Below are positions 34,552 to 44,552 of a stretch of 64,000 nt of DNA, one piece after another. Within the stretch, counting starts at the first letter, position 1, and every line of letters starts with the position of its first letter. Source of the stretch: Xiphydria camelus (Eukaryota > Arthropoda > Insecta > Hymenoptera > Xiphydriidae); contig OY783197.1 of the NCBI GenBank assembly GCA_963678675.1, forward strand, positions 29,199,470 through 29,263,469, read 5' to 3'. Position numbers and translations under genes: made by a program. The notes under the pieces are model-generated. The model was not told where the DNA came from and did no database searches. It saw only the letters and a program-made list of their open reading frames with translations.

Positions 34552-34836
34552 CTGCGGGAACGAAAAAGGGTATTTATCGACTGCCGCGGAGAAGCCGAGA
34601 GTATAGGGGATTATTTCTCTCCCCCAGCGAGAAACTGCCGGCTTTTCCGGGTACACCGGGAAACTCTACGACGAACGACGATCGCGCAATTTTCCCGCGC
34701 TGTAACGCTAAACTCAAACCTCGATTTACCTATCTCTCGCAACATTGTAAACGCGCAACGCCGCCTCAACGAGCAGTGACTCACGCTATTACGGAAGACA
34801 ACAACGCGCGAGCGCCCTTCTATCCGGTATACTCAC

Positions 34837-34970
34837 GATATCGCGTGTAATAGTTCCTGCCGCTGCTTCTCTTTAGCCTTGACGCTGCCTCCTTCGGCAA
34901 GCGCGACCTGCAGCTCCCGCTGCAAAACGGCCAGCTTGCGACGCTCTCCCTCCAGCAGTAAGGAAGTAAC
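34837..34970 (-). CDS. Coding exon, coiled-coil part, 134 bp
   Basis: Acceptor gctttgcag above 34970, donor tatc|gtgagt at 34836. Encodes VTSLLLEGERRKLAVLQREL and onward to LLHAI with heptad-like Leu spacing, typical of a coiled coil. Phase 0 in, phase 2 out, matching its neighbours on both sides. Confidence 0.85.
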
Positions 34971-35588
34971 CTGCAAAGCGGAGCGAAGGATCAACCCGGT
35001 GTCCCGAACTACCCCCGCGGGGTACCGGGGACGCCCGACGCACGCCATTATCCTATCGACTCTGGCGGAGTTCCCCGCCGCCGCCGCCGCCGCCACCGAC
35101 CGACGGGAGCTCGGTCCGCCCGACACGGTTTTATCCACTAGCACGGCGAATATCTGCTTTACCGACGTCCGACCGAGCTGGCGCTATTTCTACCGCGGGC
35201 CGACCGGACGCGGCCGTAGCCCGCCCCTTCGCGGGTCACAGCCCCGCTCGCGAGAACTTTCCGCGCGCGTCTCCCCGCGAGCGGCGACCTCGGGCGAACT
35301 CGCCCGACTGTGACGGACGTCGAGAGTGAAACGAGAATTGGAGAGAGGGCGACGTTCTCTCGCTCTCCCCGTTTCTTTCTCGTTTCGTCACGTGCTCGTA
35401 TTTTCGCGCGACACCCCGACGTGTGCGTAAAACCGATTCGCACACGTCTCTCGCGACGTATCTCTCTCTTGTGTACACGTCGACAAACGCCAACCGGGAC
35501 TCTCACCGCGAATGAATTCCGTAATTGGCTGAAGGCGCTGAACTTCCTACGATTATACGACTTATTATCGCGGTATCATGCAAATACG
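34971..35588. other. Intron sequence, GC-rich
   Basis: Contains a GCC-type repeat near 35078-35096 and overlapping short frames. No exon seen. Confidence 0.35.
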
Positions 35589-37832
35589 TTACAGGCCTGA
35601 GCACACAGAACGCGGACTCACCGCGCGGCCTTACCGCGCGAAATTTGTAGCAAGTAATGTTGCATTATCCCAGTCAAACAGAAGGCGGCCTGCCGCGGCG
35701 GACAAGTAGAGTTCGCGGCGGACAGCAAAATTTTACAGAGTTCGCGCGGCAGAGACCATCCTTGATACCTGAGTACGGCACGCCAGGTAGGCGCATGGTG
35801 CAAATGGGTTGTAGTACAGGGCCCCCTTTCTCGAGTCACTCGCAGGAGAAACGTATACGTTTCTTAGCGAGTAGACCAATCAGGACCCCCGCAACAACGG
35901 AATACTTGATCCTGATTGGTCTCTTGGCTAAGTGCACGCAAGGATACGAGCGAGTTCGAGAAAGGGGGCCCAGGCTGCTAATGAGTTCACAGTCCCGTGA
36001 CGACATAAGAATCTTAACTCCGTTTATGCGGAATTGATTGCGTTTTGCCACTTAAAAATGATGTAGTCAACTGATGGCATCCCATTTGAAGTGCGTTAGT
36101 CACATTTAGCTAAAGATCAATTTTTCAAGTGAAGGGTTATAGCACTTCCAGTGATCCAAAATCACTAATCAAATATTTTTTCACCTGATAAAAAAAAAGT
36201 CGTGGCTGAAAGGGTTAAATGTATAATTTATCGTTTCTCCTTTTCGAAATTGAAGTTATGAAAATGTTAAGACCAAGCAGGGGCTGTGGCTTATAATATA
36301 ATTAATGTATAATTTCCCGGAACCGCTAGCCGTCGGCTACTTAATCCACTTATAATTAGAAGTAGCGACGAATTCCGACCGATGGTCTATCGGAAAACTA
36401 GGAAACCCTAACAACCACCGCTCGGTCCAGTTATAGTCCAAGAGCCAGAGCCAAAAAAAGTCTGAATTTACTAAGCCTAGTTTTTTATAGTTTATTACAA
36501 TGGTTGTGTAGACAAACATACTGCGAATGTGTATGTCAAGCGAAACTTAGAACAGGTGTCTCAGAGACGCCAGCGAAGTTGTCATTCCTGCCGAGGTAAT
36601 AAAATGAATTTACTAAGACTGAAAATCGATATACAACTTGTATATTGCATATAAATAAAAGTTAAGACAGTCAGTCAGTTAAATGTGGGGACGGAGCTAG
36701 TCAGTCGGCCGCAATGTATGTGCAAAAAATAAATACTGTGCAGTTCATTTACTACGCTTCAAAACTTTTGTGAGGGTATTAAATGTTATATCAAACATAA
36801 ACAAAATGGTCAGTCATCGATTTTGTGGGACAACGCCCGTCAGTCAGCAAAAAAAGAAAAGAAAATTTCGTTCATGGTTCATGGCGTCCAGAACATGGCA
36901 CCATTAGAATAAAACCAAACAAATTTAGAAAGGCATTTTTTAATAAAATTGAACATATATTTAAATATTTAAATGTTATTGAGCAATGGAGTTGTATCGA
37001 TGATACCCCATCAGCATTTCTGGTTTGTTTCCTGCAGGTACAACTAACCCTTCGCGGTGATAGGGGTTAGGGGTCAATTGACCGTCCTTGATACCTGAGT
37101 ACGGCACAACAGGTAGACGCATGGTGCATATGGTGCAATAATACCCCCGCAACTGACCTGTGCAGTTTGTCGCTCCGAAATCGGTCGCAACAGCGAGGCA
37201 GGCGGTATGGGGCAGGTCAGAATGAGTCATTTCCTACAGTGCCCACGGTAATAAATACCGTTATATTTCGAAGCTCCTTTGACGCGTCTCAAATTTACCG
37301 ACAGAAGCCCGAACGTGGCATGTAAAAAACGTTCGTCAACACTGGACACATGCAATTGAGAGACAACAGTTTTTGCGTGCTTTGTCGCTCCGAAATCGGT
37401 CGACGGTATGGGACAGATCAAAATGAATCATTTCCTGCTTTTACAATAGTCATAAATCAATAATCATAGTCATCTGTATAGTCAGGATGACGCAAATCAT
37501 ACGGAAAACTGCACTCCCGCACAAAATCAATACATTTTTCATTATTTTATTCTCTTTCACCACTCATTTTGCCTCTTTCCGCGCGCGAACTCTGTAAAAT
37601 TTTACAAACGGTTCGCTTCGGTTCGCTGTCTGCCGCGAGCTGTACTGGTCCGCCGCGGCAGGCCGCCTTCTGTTTGACTAGGATAATGCGACATTACTCG
37701 CTACAAAGTTCGCGGGAGTCGAGCGGCCCAGTCCGTGCTGTCTGTGTGACAGGATCTTTCCATTGTTATAGAGTTCGCACCGCGCGGTAAGACCGCGCGG
37801 TGAGTTCGCGTTCTGTGTGCTCAGGCCTTACA
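35589..37832. mobile_element. 2.2-kb DNA element with TTACA duplication
   Basis: The element at 35594-37827 is flanked by TTACA at 35589-35593 and 37828-37832. It starts GGCCTGAGCACACAGAACGC and ends in the complement. The inverted ends extend about 160-240 bases, G+C-rich, with repeated 'gagttcgc' units that could bind a transposase. The interior (about 36050-37500) is AT-rich with only short frames (longest 81 codons), so it looks non-autonomous. Internal direct repeats: 'ccttgatacctgagtacggc' at 35761 and 37085, and 'tcgctccgaaatcggtcg' near 37170 and 37383. The superfamily is unclear. Confidence 0.8.
35817..35971. mobile_element. MITE nested in the 2.2-kb element
   Basis: Ends 'gggccccctttctcga' and 'tcgagaaagggggccc' are inverted. 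A second inverted block inside is 'gaccaatcagga' and 'tcctgattggtc'. Size 155 bases, non-coding. Confidence 0.7.
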
Positions 37833-38277
37833 TCGCCGATCAGCGTACCGCGGCGAGGAACTCGACGCTTAGTCCGCGTCGAACGCGCGCGCGCGAGTGC
37901 AAATTTTGCATCACGAGAAGCGTGATAATTTCGCCTTCTGATTCTCGCGCCTCCCCCGTTTTGGGGTGTCCGCCGGGAGAACGCACGCGTTGCGAAAGGT
38001 CATTAACCCTCCCGCGTAGCGGTATCGACCCGATTACGTCGCGCGAGAGAGAAACCAGAGAAACGTCATTTTCTCCGGGAAACGCCGGAGGAAGCGATAA
38101 CGACAATTCGCGGGATCGATAGCGCGAGGCGACTCGCTTTTTAGAGAGGCGTTCGCGTACGACGATTCTACTTTTCCATCGATTTATCACCTATGTAGGT
38201 ACCTTCTACGATGTATGAAAAATGTGTATTAAATAAATTTCATGTAATTGTACATGGAGCTCTGATTCGATGCGTGA
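37833..38277. other. Intron sequence, GC-rich
   Basis: No exon or repeat recognised. Confidence 0.35.
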
Positions 38278-38438
38278 TTGTGAAAATTAATACACTACGT
38301 TGTGAAATTTGTAAGGGGAATTTCACAAGGAAATATGTTAGTTTTCATAATTACGGAGTATATTAATCTTCATAATCACGTGTTGGAAAAAGCTTCGTAC
38401 AAAGGTACATTCAAATTACACATTTTTTTTACAGTGTA
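38278..38438. mobile_element. MITE family D, copy 3
   Basis: Starts 'tgtgaaaattaatacac' and ends 'ttttttttacagtgta', with the 'aaaagctt' block as in copies 1 and 2. Confidence 0.65.
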
Positions 38439-39889
38439 CTTATACCGGCTCGATTCAACCTTCCACCCTTCCCGGAGAATCGCACGGCTTGACGAGGCAA
38501 CGCGAAGAAACTCGCTATGCGCGCACGGAAAAAAATTCGATGCAAACGGTACAACAATTGCTGCAAATAGCAAATCACACAGCCTGCACTTGCCGTGTGA
38601 CAGGCGCAGGGCAAACTTAAATTTTGCGACAGAAAAATGTAAAATTAACAGCAGAGTCGAATACAGGTTACATATTGAGTAATTAATTGTACACGGAGTT
38701 TAATTGCATTTACAAGAGTATGTTTACAACTTTGACTTTGTAAAACCAACATCAGCATTTTTTTCCATTCGGGATACTTACTGCATCCGCGAATGCTCGA
38801 CTCGACTCGACTCTATCAATCGCAAAATTAAGAGACTCGGAATTGAGGTTCCGTTGCGAGTGAAACCTAGGGGAAAAATAAAGACGAAAAACGCGACGCC
38901 AATTCGAATACGAGCTTCGATCTTCCTCCGCAAAAAAAAGGAAGAAAAAATCGACTCGCAAACCGATCATATCGCGCGTTCAGTTCCTCAAGCGCAACGA
39001 ATATCGCACCGCGTGGACAACACGACGGTTTCGCGTTTCCCCTTCACCGCAAAACCATCGACGTACATATCGAAACAGACCAAACACCTTGCTGCGCGAC
39101 CTCGCGCGCTACACGCGTGTGTGTGTCGTTTCTCCCGTTAACGCGAGAGCGGGAGAGCGATTGGTATCGTTGCACTCGGGTGGCCGTCGCACAGCTCGAA
39201 CTCGGGACCGATCGATCCGTCAGATCGTATCGCCGGCCGCGCCACTATAAATACGCCTCGCGTGTACCCTGCTGCATTTAAGCGCACGTTGTGCGCCGCA
39301 CGCGTACTCCGCATACGCGGCTTCTTTCCTCGGGATACGCGCGAAATATTCCGAGGCCGAAAGAGAGAGAGAGACGCTCGTCCGCCCGCGCGTCGAGCGA
39401 AAGTGAAAACCGCGTGCGCGCGCCCGCGCACGGATCCACGGACCCGTAACCACGAGAGATTTCGCGACGACAAGAAAAACCCTCCCGAAACGACGGTCGT
39501 TTTTCCGCGAGACCTCCATCCCCCCGACACCCGCGCGGGGAACACGCCGACTCGAATGACGCTCGCCTTTCCCCATGCGCGCGGCGCGGATACGAATCCT
39601 AGGTAGACTTGCGTGATCTAATTGCTGCTTCTGATGTTTACGTTTATTTTGCCCCGCGTGAACTTGAAGAAATAAGTATTCTCTTAAATAAATCATTAAA
39701 CTCTTACATTATAACGCGATTCAAATTAATCGTCATATTTACCGTAGCAACGTATTTACCAAAAATTGTGCTGATATCGAATACATGATCAACATTTTAT
39801 TTGTATTATTTTGAAATCGTTTAATGTCTCATTGATAACTCATTGTGTGCACAACCTTGATACATCTGAAGAGTCAATACTACCTAAAG
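38439..39889. other. Intron sequence, no gene seen
   Basis: Mixed composition: GC-rich around 39000-39600 and AT-rich at 39600-39880. Only overlapping short frames. Confidence 0.35.
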
Positions 39890-40072
39890 CCCGCCACAGA
39901 CGCTGCAACGTGTCTATCAACTTGCTTGCGCAAACTTAAAGTCGCGGTTAAGGCGCGGTCTTGAAGCCTGGGCTTATAGCCTGCTATACAGGTAGTGCTC
40001 CACGACCGTGCCTTAATCGCGACTTTAAGTTTGCGCAAGCAAGTTGATAGACAAGTTGGAGCGTCTGTGGCG
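39890..40072. mobile_element. 183-bp palindromic element, hAT-like
   Basis: Arms of about 68 bases: left 'cgccacagacgctgcaacg', right complement of 'cgccacagacgctccaact', and an inner 'caacttgcttgcgcaaactt' shared exactly in inverted form. It is flanked by acctaaag (39882-39889) and acctaaaa (40073-40080), a possible 8-bp duplication with one change, as hAT elements make. A two-base asymmetry at the left end leaves this uncertain. Confidence 0.7.
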
Positions 40073-40079
40073 ACCTAAA

Positions 40080-40879
40080 AGTTGCCGTACAATCCACGTA
40101 TATCCGTCTATCCGGGATCCGGTCCATGGGGATCAACGAATGGAACGAATCGTCTCGTCCAACCGACGGCACTCTACTCGCTCCGGGGCGAGACTCGCGC
40201 GGCGCGTATTTCGACGCAGGGATCGATCGAGTTCGATAAACGGCTCGGCGCGCAGAGCCGCGCGGGGGAGAGTCGTGTCCCGTCAAAAGAGAGAGTCGAG
40301 TACGGGAAAGAGTGGCGAGGGAGAGAGAGCGAGGAAGGGCCAGGTCCGACAAATAGAGTGAGGAGTGCAATGAACCGACTTTCTTTGACTCTTTCGATTT
40401 CAGGCGGTACAGTACGCGCGTCGGTGTATCGGAGAGGCGACCCGAGCGCAGGTATACACGGGCGCGAGAGACTGTAACTTGTACACGTATACGGCAGTTT
40501 CTGGGTCGAACCTCTCACTGGCCTACACTCCGCTACCGAGAGTCGTCGCGTGACCATTGGCCGCGCCGCGGGTCCACCGTGCCGCACCACTCCCCCCTCG
40601 ACGACCTCACCGTACACGATCCTTCGCGGCCGCGCGCGCGGGGGACAAACGGTTGCGGCCTCTCGCGAGTCCTCAACGAGAGTCGCGGTGAACGTACAAG
40701 AGAGAGAGCGTCTATATTTATCCCCGCCTTTGCAATGCACGTATACCTATACATGTATACCTGTATACATTTACTGCCCTTCGCAATAATTTTCCTTCCT
40801 GCACTTTTCGCTCGTCGTCGATACACATTGATTTCTCTATATCGCACACGTATTATCCTGCTCTCTCCCATGCACACAC
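40080..40879. other. Intron sequence, no exon seen
   Basis: GC-rich with overlapping frames; AT-richer after 40700. Confidence 0.35.
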
Positions 40880-41101
40880 ACACCCAGGGAAAAAGTTTAG
40901 TCGAATACAAACCTGTGTGATGGATATATTTATTTCAGATGAATGTGAATTTATTCACATCGAACAAAAGTCTATTTAAATCAGATAGATGTCTTACCGG
41001 GTTCGTACTCTATTAAAAAGATATGCAAAACATTTATTTCATTCAAATAGATTTAATTCTACCGGGCTCCTATTCAACTGTAGACCTTTTCTCTCAGTGT
41101 A
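40880..41101. mobile_element. Diverged MITE ending in CTCAGTGTA
   Basis: The right end 'ttttctctcagtgtac' is the shared family end. The left 'acccagggaaaaagttt' is its diverged complement. An inner palindrome 'gatgaatgtgaatttattc' lies near 40937. Confidence 0.5.
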
Positions 41102-41159
41102 CCCGTAACTAGCTTTTCGACCGCGACTTCGTCCGCGTGGATCTCGAAATATTGTAAAT

Positions 41160-41332
41160 CTAACATCCCCTATTTTACCATCTTAGGGGAAGAATTTCAT
41201 AAAATCCTTTCTCGGTGGGTTCTTACGTCATAAGAGAAACCTACTGTCCAAATTTAATGTAATTAGCTTCAGCGGTTTCGACTCGGCATTGATGAATCAG
41301 TCAGTCAGTCAGTCAGTCAGTCAGTCAGTCAG
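41160..41332 (+). repeat. Repeat tail ending in (TCAG)n
   Basis: AT-rich stretch with 'cctactgtccaaattt' and 'agcggtttcgactcggcatt' followed by nine CAGT units (41297-41332). Tails of this form occur at the 3' ends of some insect non-LTR elements. No coding part remains, so assignment is tentative. Confidence 0.45.
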
Positions 41333-41429
41333 GACATATTCTTTTACGTGTATAGAAGAAGCCGATAGAGCTACGCGTGGCGATCTCGAAATCGCGCGAA
41401 AACGCTATGAAAAGAAATGGCAGACTCAC

Positions 41430-41532
41430 TTCCAGCTGGACGCCGAAAAGGTCCCTGGACCTGCCCGGTCTGGCGGCTTCCACATTCTGCATTTTATTTT
41501 CACGCTCCACGAGGCCCATATCTCCCGGACGT
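41430..41532 (-). CDS. First recognised exon of coiled-coil/Gln-rich gene
   Basis: Acceptor tccatttcag above 41532 and donor gaa|gtgagt at 41429. The frame that fits the next exon gives RPGDMGLVERENKMQNVEAA and onward to LFGVQLE, in phase 0 with 34837-34970. Translation may begin at the ATG at 41519 or further upstream. No upstream coding exon was found between here and 57532; a 5' UTR exon such as one ending at a good donor near 52908 (tatcag|gtatgt) is possible but unproven. Confidence 0.7.
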
Positions 41533-42502
41533 CTGAAATGGAGCGGAGAAAATGATCATTCATCGGCGAGAGTGCTCGCGATCCGCGCGGCCGTCTAGCC
41601 GTCGTCCCGTGCCCGCGCGCGCACGCGTTCGCCGGGACCTTCTTCTTCTCCCGCGTCCTGTACCGGCTACCGGATGCAGCGCGAGCACGGTGTGCGCTCG
41701 TCGTGCGACGACGCTATTACGCGGGCGCGCTCCGAGCGCGCGTAGGTACCGTTACCGCGTCGAGAGGGAAATAGCGAGTCTCTCTAATTATTTATAATTA
41801 ATCGTCGAACGTAAACTTGGCTCGGGCTAACGAAGTGAGAACCTCTTGCGACGCGCGACGAGCGCTTCGCGGAGATTCGACTTTGAGCTGGATTTCTTTT
41901 CATTCTTTTTTTCACGACTCGTTCGCAGTCGACGATGCAGATGCCAATCGGTGCGAAAGGGCGAGAAGCGAGGGAAATTTGCGCCGTGGAGGCATGACGC
42001 GGGGAGTGATGAACATATATATGTATAGATAGATAGATAGATAGAAAAATGGTGAAAGGGGGTGGAACAAGAAGGAAGTTTCCTATCGATCGAGAAGCCT
42101 TTTGAGGTCAGGGCGCTGCGCCACCCACTGCGGGAGACCGGTGACTAACCACTACCAACCGACGACCGGCAGCGAGAGCCCTCGGCGTGATTCGTGGCTC
42201 CTTTTTTTTAACATAATTACGGCACGTGGAAAGGCGCGATACGAGTACGTCTGTCGTCGAGTTGTTCGGTGGGAAGTTTTTTTCGCGACGATGGTGCAAC
42301 GGGTGGAAGAGCGGGTGTAAAAATTTTGCAAGAAGGCATTCTCGATAAAAATGACCAATGGTAGAATCGCTCATTCGATTTGCGGATGAACGAAGGGATC
42401 GACATTTATTACAGACGGTTTCGGATTTTATATGAGAAAGTTAAATAAGAAAAAAAAAACGAGTCGCTACACTTTCCCCTCGGGGAATACGAATTTTTCC
42501 CG
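41533..42502. other. Spacer, no gene seen
   Basis: Only short overlapping frames; an (ATAG)n run at about 42026-42044. Confidence 0.35.
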
Positions 42503-43556
42503 CACTGAGAAAAAAAAGGATTAAAGATTATTCTGTTAGAAGGATAATCTGAGTACGAAAGGTGAAATAGATAAACTAGCCACCTAGCCCGAATACCTAG
42601 ACTTATCATATATTCCATATCATGTTGAAACCTAGCTTAACCTAGCAGAGGTTAGCTTACCTAACTTAACCTATTATGGCATAAAAGCCATTAAAGAAGC
42701 ACCTAGCCCTACCTAGCCCTAAAATGTAACGACCTAGCCAAAACACCTAGCATCACCTAGCCCTATCATGTTGACCTTTTTTTTTAAAGAAGGGGAAATC
42801 ATGTTGAAACCTAGCTCGACCTTATATATAAGGGGCCTCTGCTAGGTCAAGCTAGGTTTCAACGTGATATGGCTAGGTGAGACTAGGTGTTCCTGCTAGG
42901 TTGGCTAGGTGTGGGCTAGGTGTTTTGTGCTGTGGCTAGGTCGTGTCACATTTTAGGGCTAGGTAGGGCTAGGTGCTTCTTTAATGGCAGTAATGCCATC
43001 AATAATGATGACAGCGATAATAATAATAATGATAAATGTACCAAACTAGCAAGTATTTTTCTGAGAGTGTAGTTTATTAGAATTTATCAGAAAAAGTAAA
43101 ACAATTATTTTTTAAAACATTCTCCCAAAATAATATTATTTTTATATTTTATAACCCTGAACACCAGTGGTTTTCCAAATTTCTTACAATTTCATAGAAA
43201 GCATGTAAGAATGTTCTATTTTTAAGGAATTCTGCGAAACTGAGTGAATTCTAAAATAACATATAATATAAAACAGTTTTTATAGAAAAATTGTTAGATG
43301 TGAAACATCGAAATTCTTCTTTGTAGGTGAAGAGAGCCGATGCGTCCCGAGTAAGCGTATACCCATTCCAGCGACGTTTCACGAGAACAGCCGTTCTCAC
43401 CGCCGAAGTGAGCGCGGCATAAGATGTTTCACATCAAAAATTATCCTTCCACGGTTTCAAATTTAACCTTCCTTAGGATAATTTTTGATCTATTTTACCT
43501 TTCGTACTCAGATTATCCTTGTAACGGAATAATTTTTAATCTTTTTTTTCTCAGTG
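42503..43556. mobile_element. 1.05-kb element with CACTGAGAAAA ends
   Basis: It starts CACTGAGAAAAAAAAGG and ends with the complement. Similarity in inverted form runs inward about 75 bases, including 'ggataatctgagtacgaaag'. The interior holds the CCTAGC palindrome (42583-42985) and AT-rich non-coding sequence, plus a short GC-rich piece near 43330-43420. No transposase frame. Confidence 0.8.
42583..42985. repeat. CCTAGC / GCTAGG palindromic array
   Basis: Nine CCTAGC units lie left of a centre at about 42822-42833 (ttatatataagg) and nine GCTAGG units lie right of it, so the whole array is an inverted repeat. The outer parts pair well, for example 'ccattaaagaagcacctagc' against its complement near 42970. 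Confidence 0.9.
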
Positions 43557-43975
43557 CGGTGACTACAACGAGAACAATGATTTTTTCCACCAACTCAAAG
43601 CACGAGCCTTGAACGCGTATATCTTTTTACCAACGAAAACTGACGAAATATTCGTGACCAAACGCTGCTTAGCTCGGGTTAGCCCCGAGCGTATCGATCG
43701 GTGGCGAACCGAGTCACGCCATCCGAACCCTCGCCACCTGCACATCCACCGTCACCTCGTACGCCCGCTTCTCTTCCTCTTCCTTTCCGCCGGTAACGCC
43801 GGCCACTTTCGACGAGGCGCGCGAGAAGCTAATGCGCAATTTTACTCTTCGCGGAAAGAAATACGCCGTGCTACCGGGAAGCTGAGGTGCAATCGATGAC
43901 ACGTAATTGGTCCGCGCGCAACGAAACGCAGTGGTAATAGCACGTACGAACGATGGCGCGCCAACGATACGACAT

Positions 43976-44552
43976 AATTCGGTTTTCAAGCAATTTTTTT
44001 TTATCGCAGACTCGAAAAAATGTGGACGAAATTATCAACCCCGTGTTTTTCGTTTTTCATTTTCGACCTTATCGAGCTGGTAAACGACATTTTGAAATGC
44101 AGCTACGTTATCGTGCCGTGAGTCCATCTCTCTCGTACTCGCAATTTGGCATAACTGCGTCTCTCTGACGTTTCGATTGCATCACGATATTGTAGAGAAA
44201 AACGCATTTATAACTCAGCGAATAATTATTTTTCCGGGCATTTTTTTTCCGTGTGATATTGAATACCATGTGATGCTACAGGTAGACTTACTCACCAGAA
44301 AAGAAACTCGAATCACTATTATCTCACAACCTATGAGCTTTTGGCTTATATTTGTATAATACTTTTTCGAAGGTTACATTTTTATCCACGATATTAGTAT
44401 TGCATCGGATACAGGCCAAAAGTTCACAGATGATGAGATAACAGTGATTCGAGTTTCTTTCCTGGCGAGTAAAGCTTAGCCTCACACGGTACGTATGCAG
44501 ATTACAAATTGAATTTAAAAATATGATTATTTTTTTATCTAAAGACCGAATT
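43976..44552. mobile_element. MITE family G, copy 2, interrupted by family C
   Basis: Matches 7138-7485 from 'aattcgg' to 'accgaatt', but with 224 bases plus a TA inserted at 44266. Removing the insert gives about 351 bases, close to the 348 of copy 1. Confidence 0.85.
44266..44489. mobile_element. MITE family C, copy 4 (intact, nested)
   Basis: Ends CCATGTGATGCTAC and the complement of CCGTGTGAGGCTAAGC, flanked by TA at 44264-44265 and 44490-44491. Inner inverted pair 'aaactcgaatcact' and 'agtgattcgagttt'. The TA duplication points to Tc1/mariner-type mobilisation. Confidence 0.85.

Noticed and set aside
36825..37070. 81-codon frame inside the 2.2-kb element as a transposase remnant
   Set aside because: Too short, no catalytic motif, and it overlaps internal repeats.
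41297..41332. CRISPR-like short repeats
   Set aside because: It is a simple (CAGT)n microsatellite without spacers; nothing else in the window has a repeat-spacer pattern.
41289..41555. Plus-strand frame starting in the (TCAG)n run
   Set aside because: The Ser/Val/Gln repeat start is the microsatellite, and the rest is antisense to the exon at 41430-41532.
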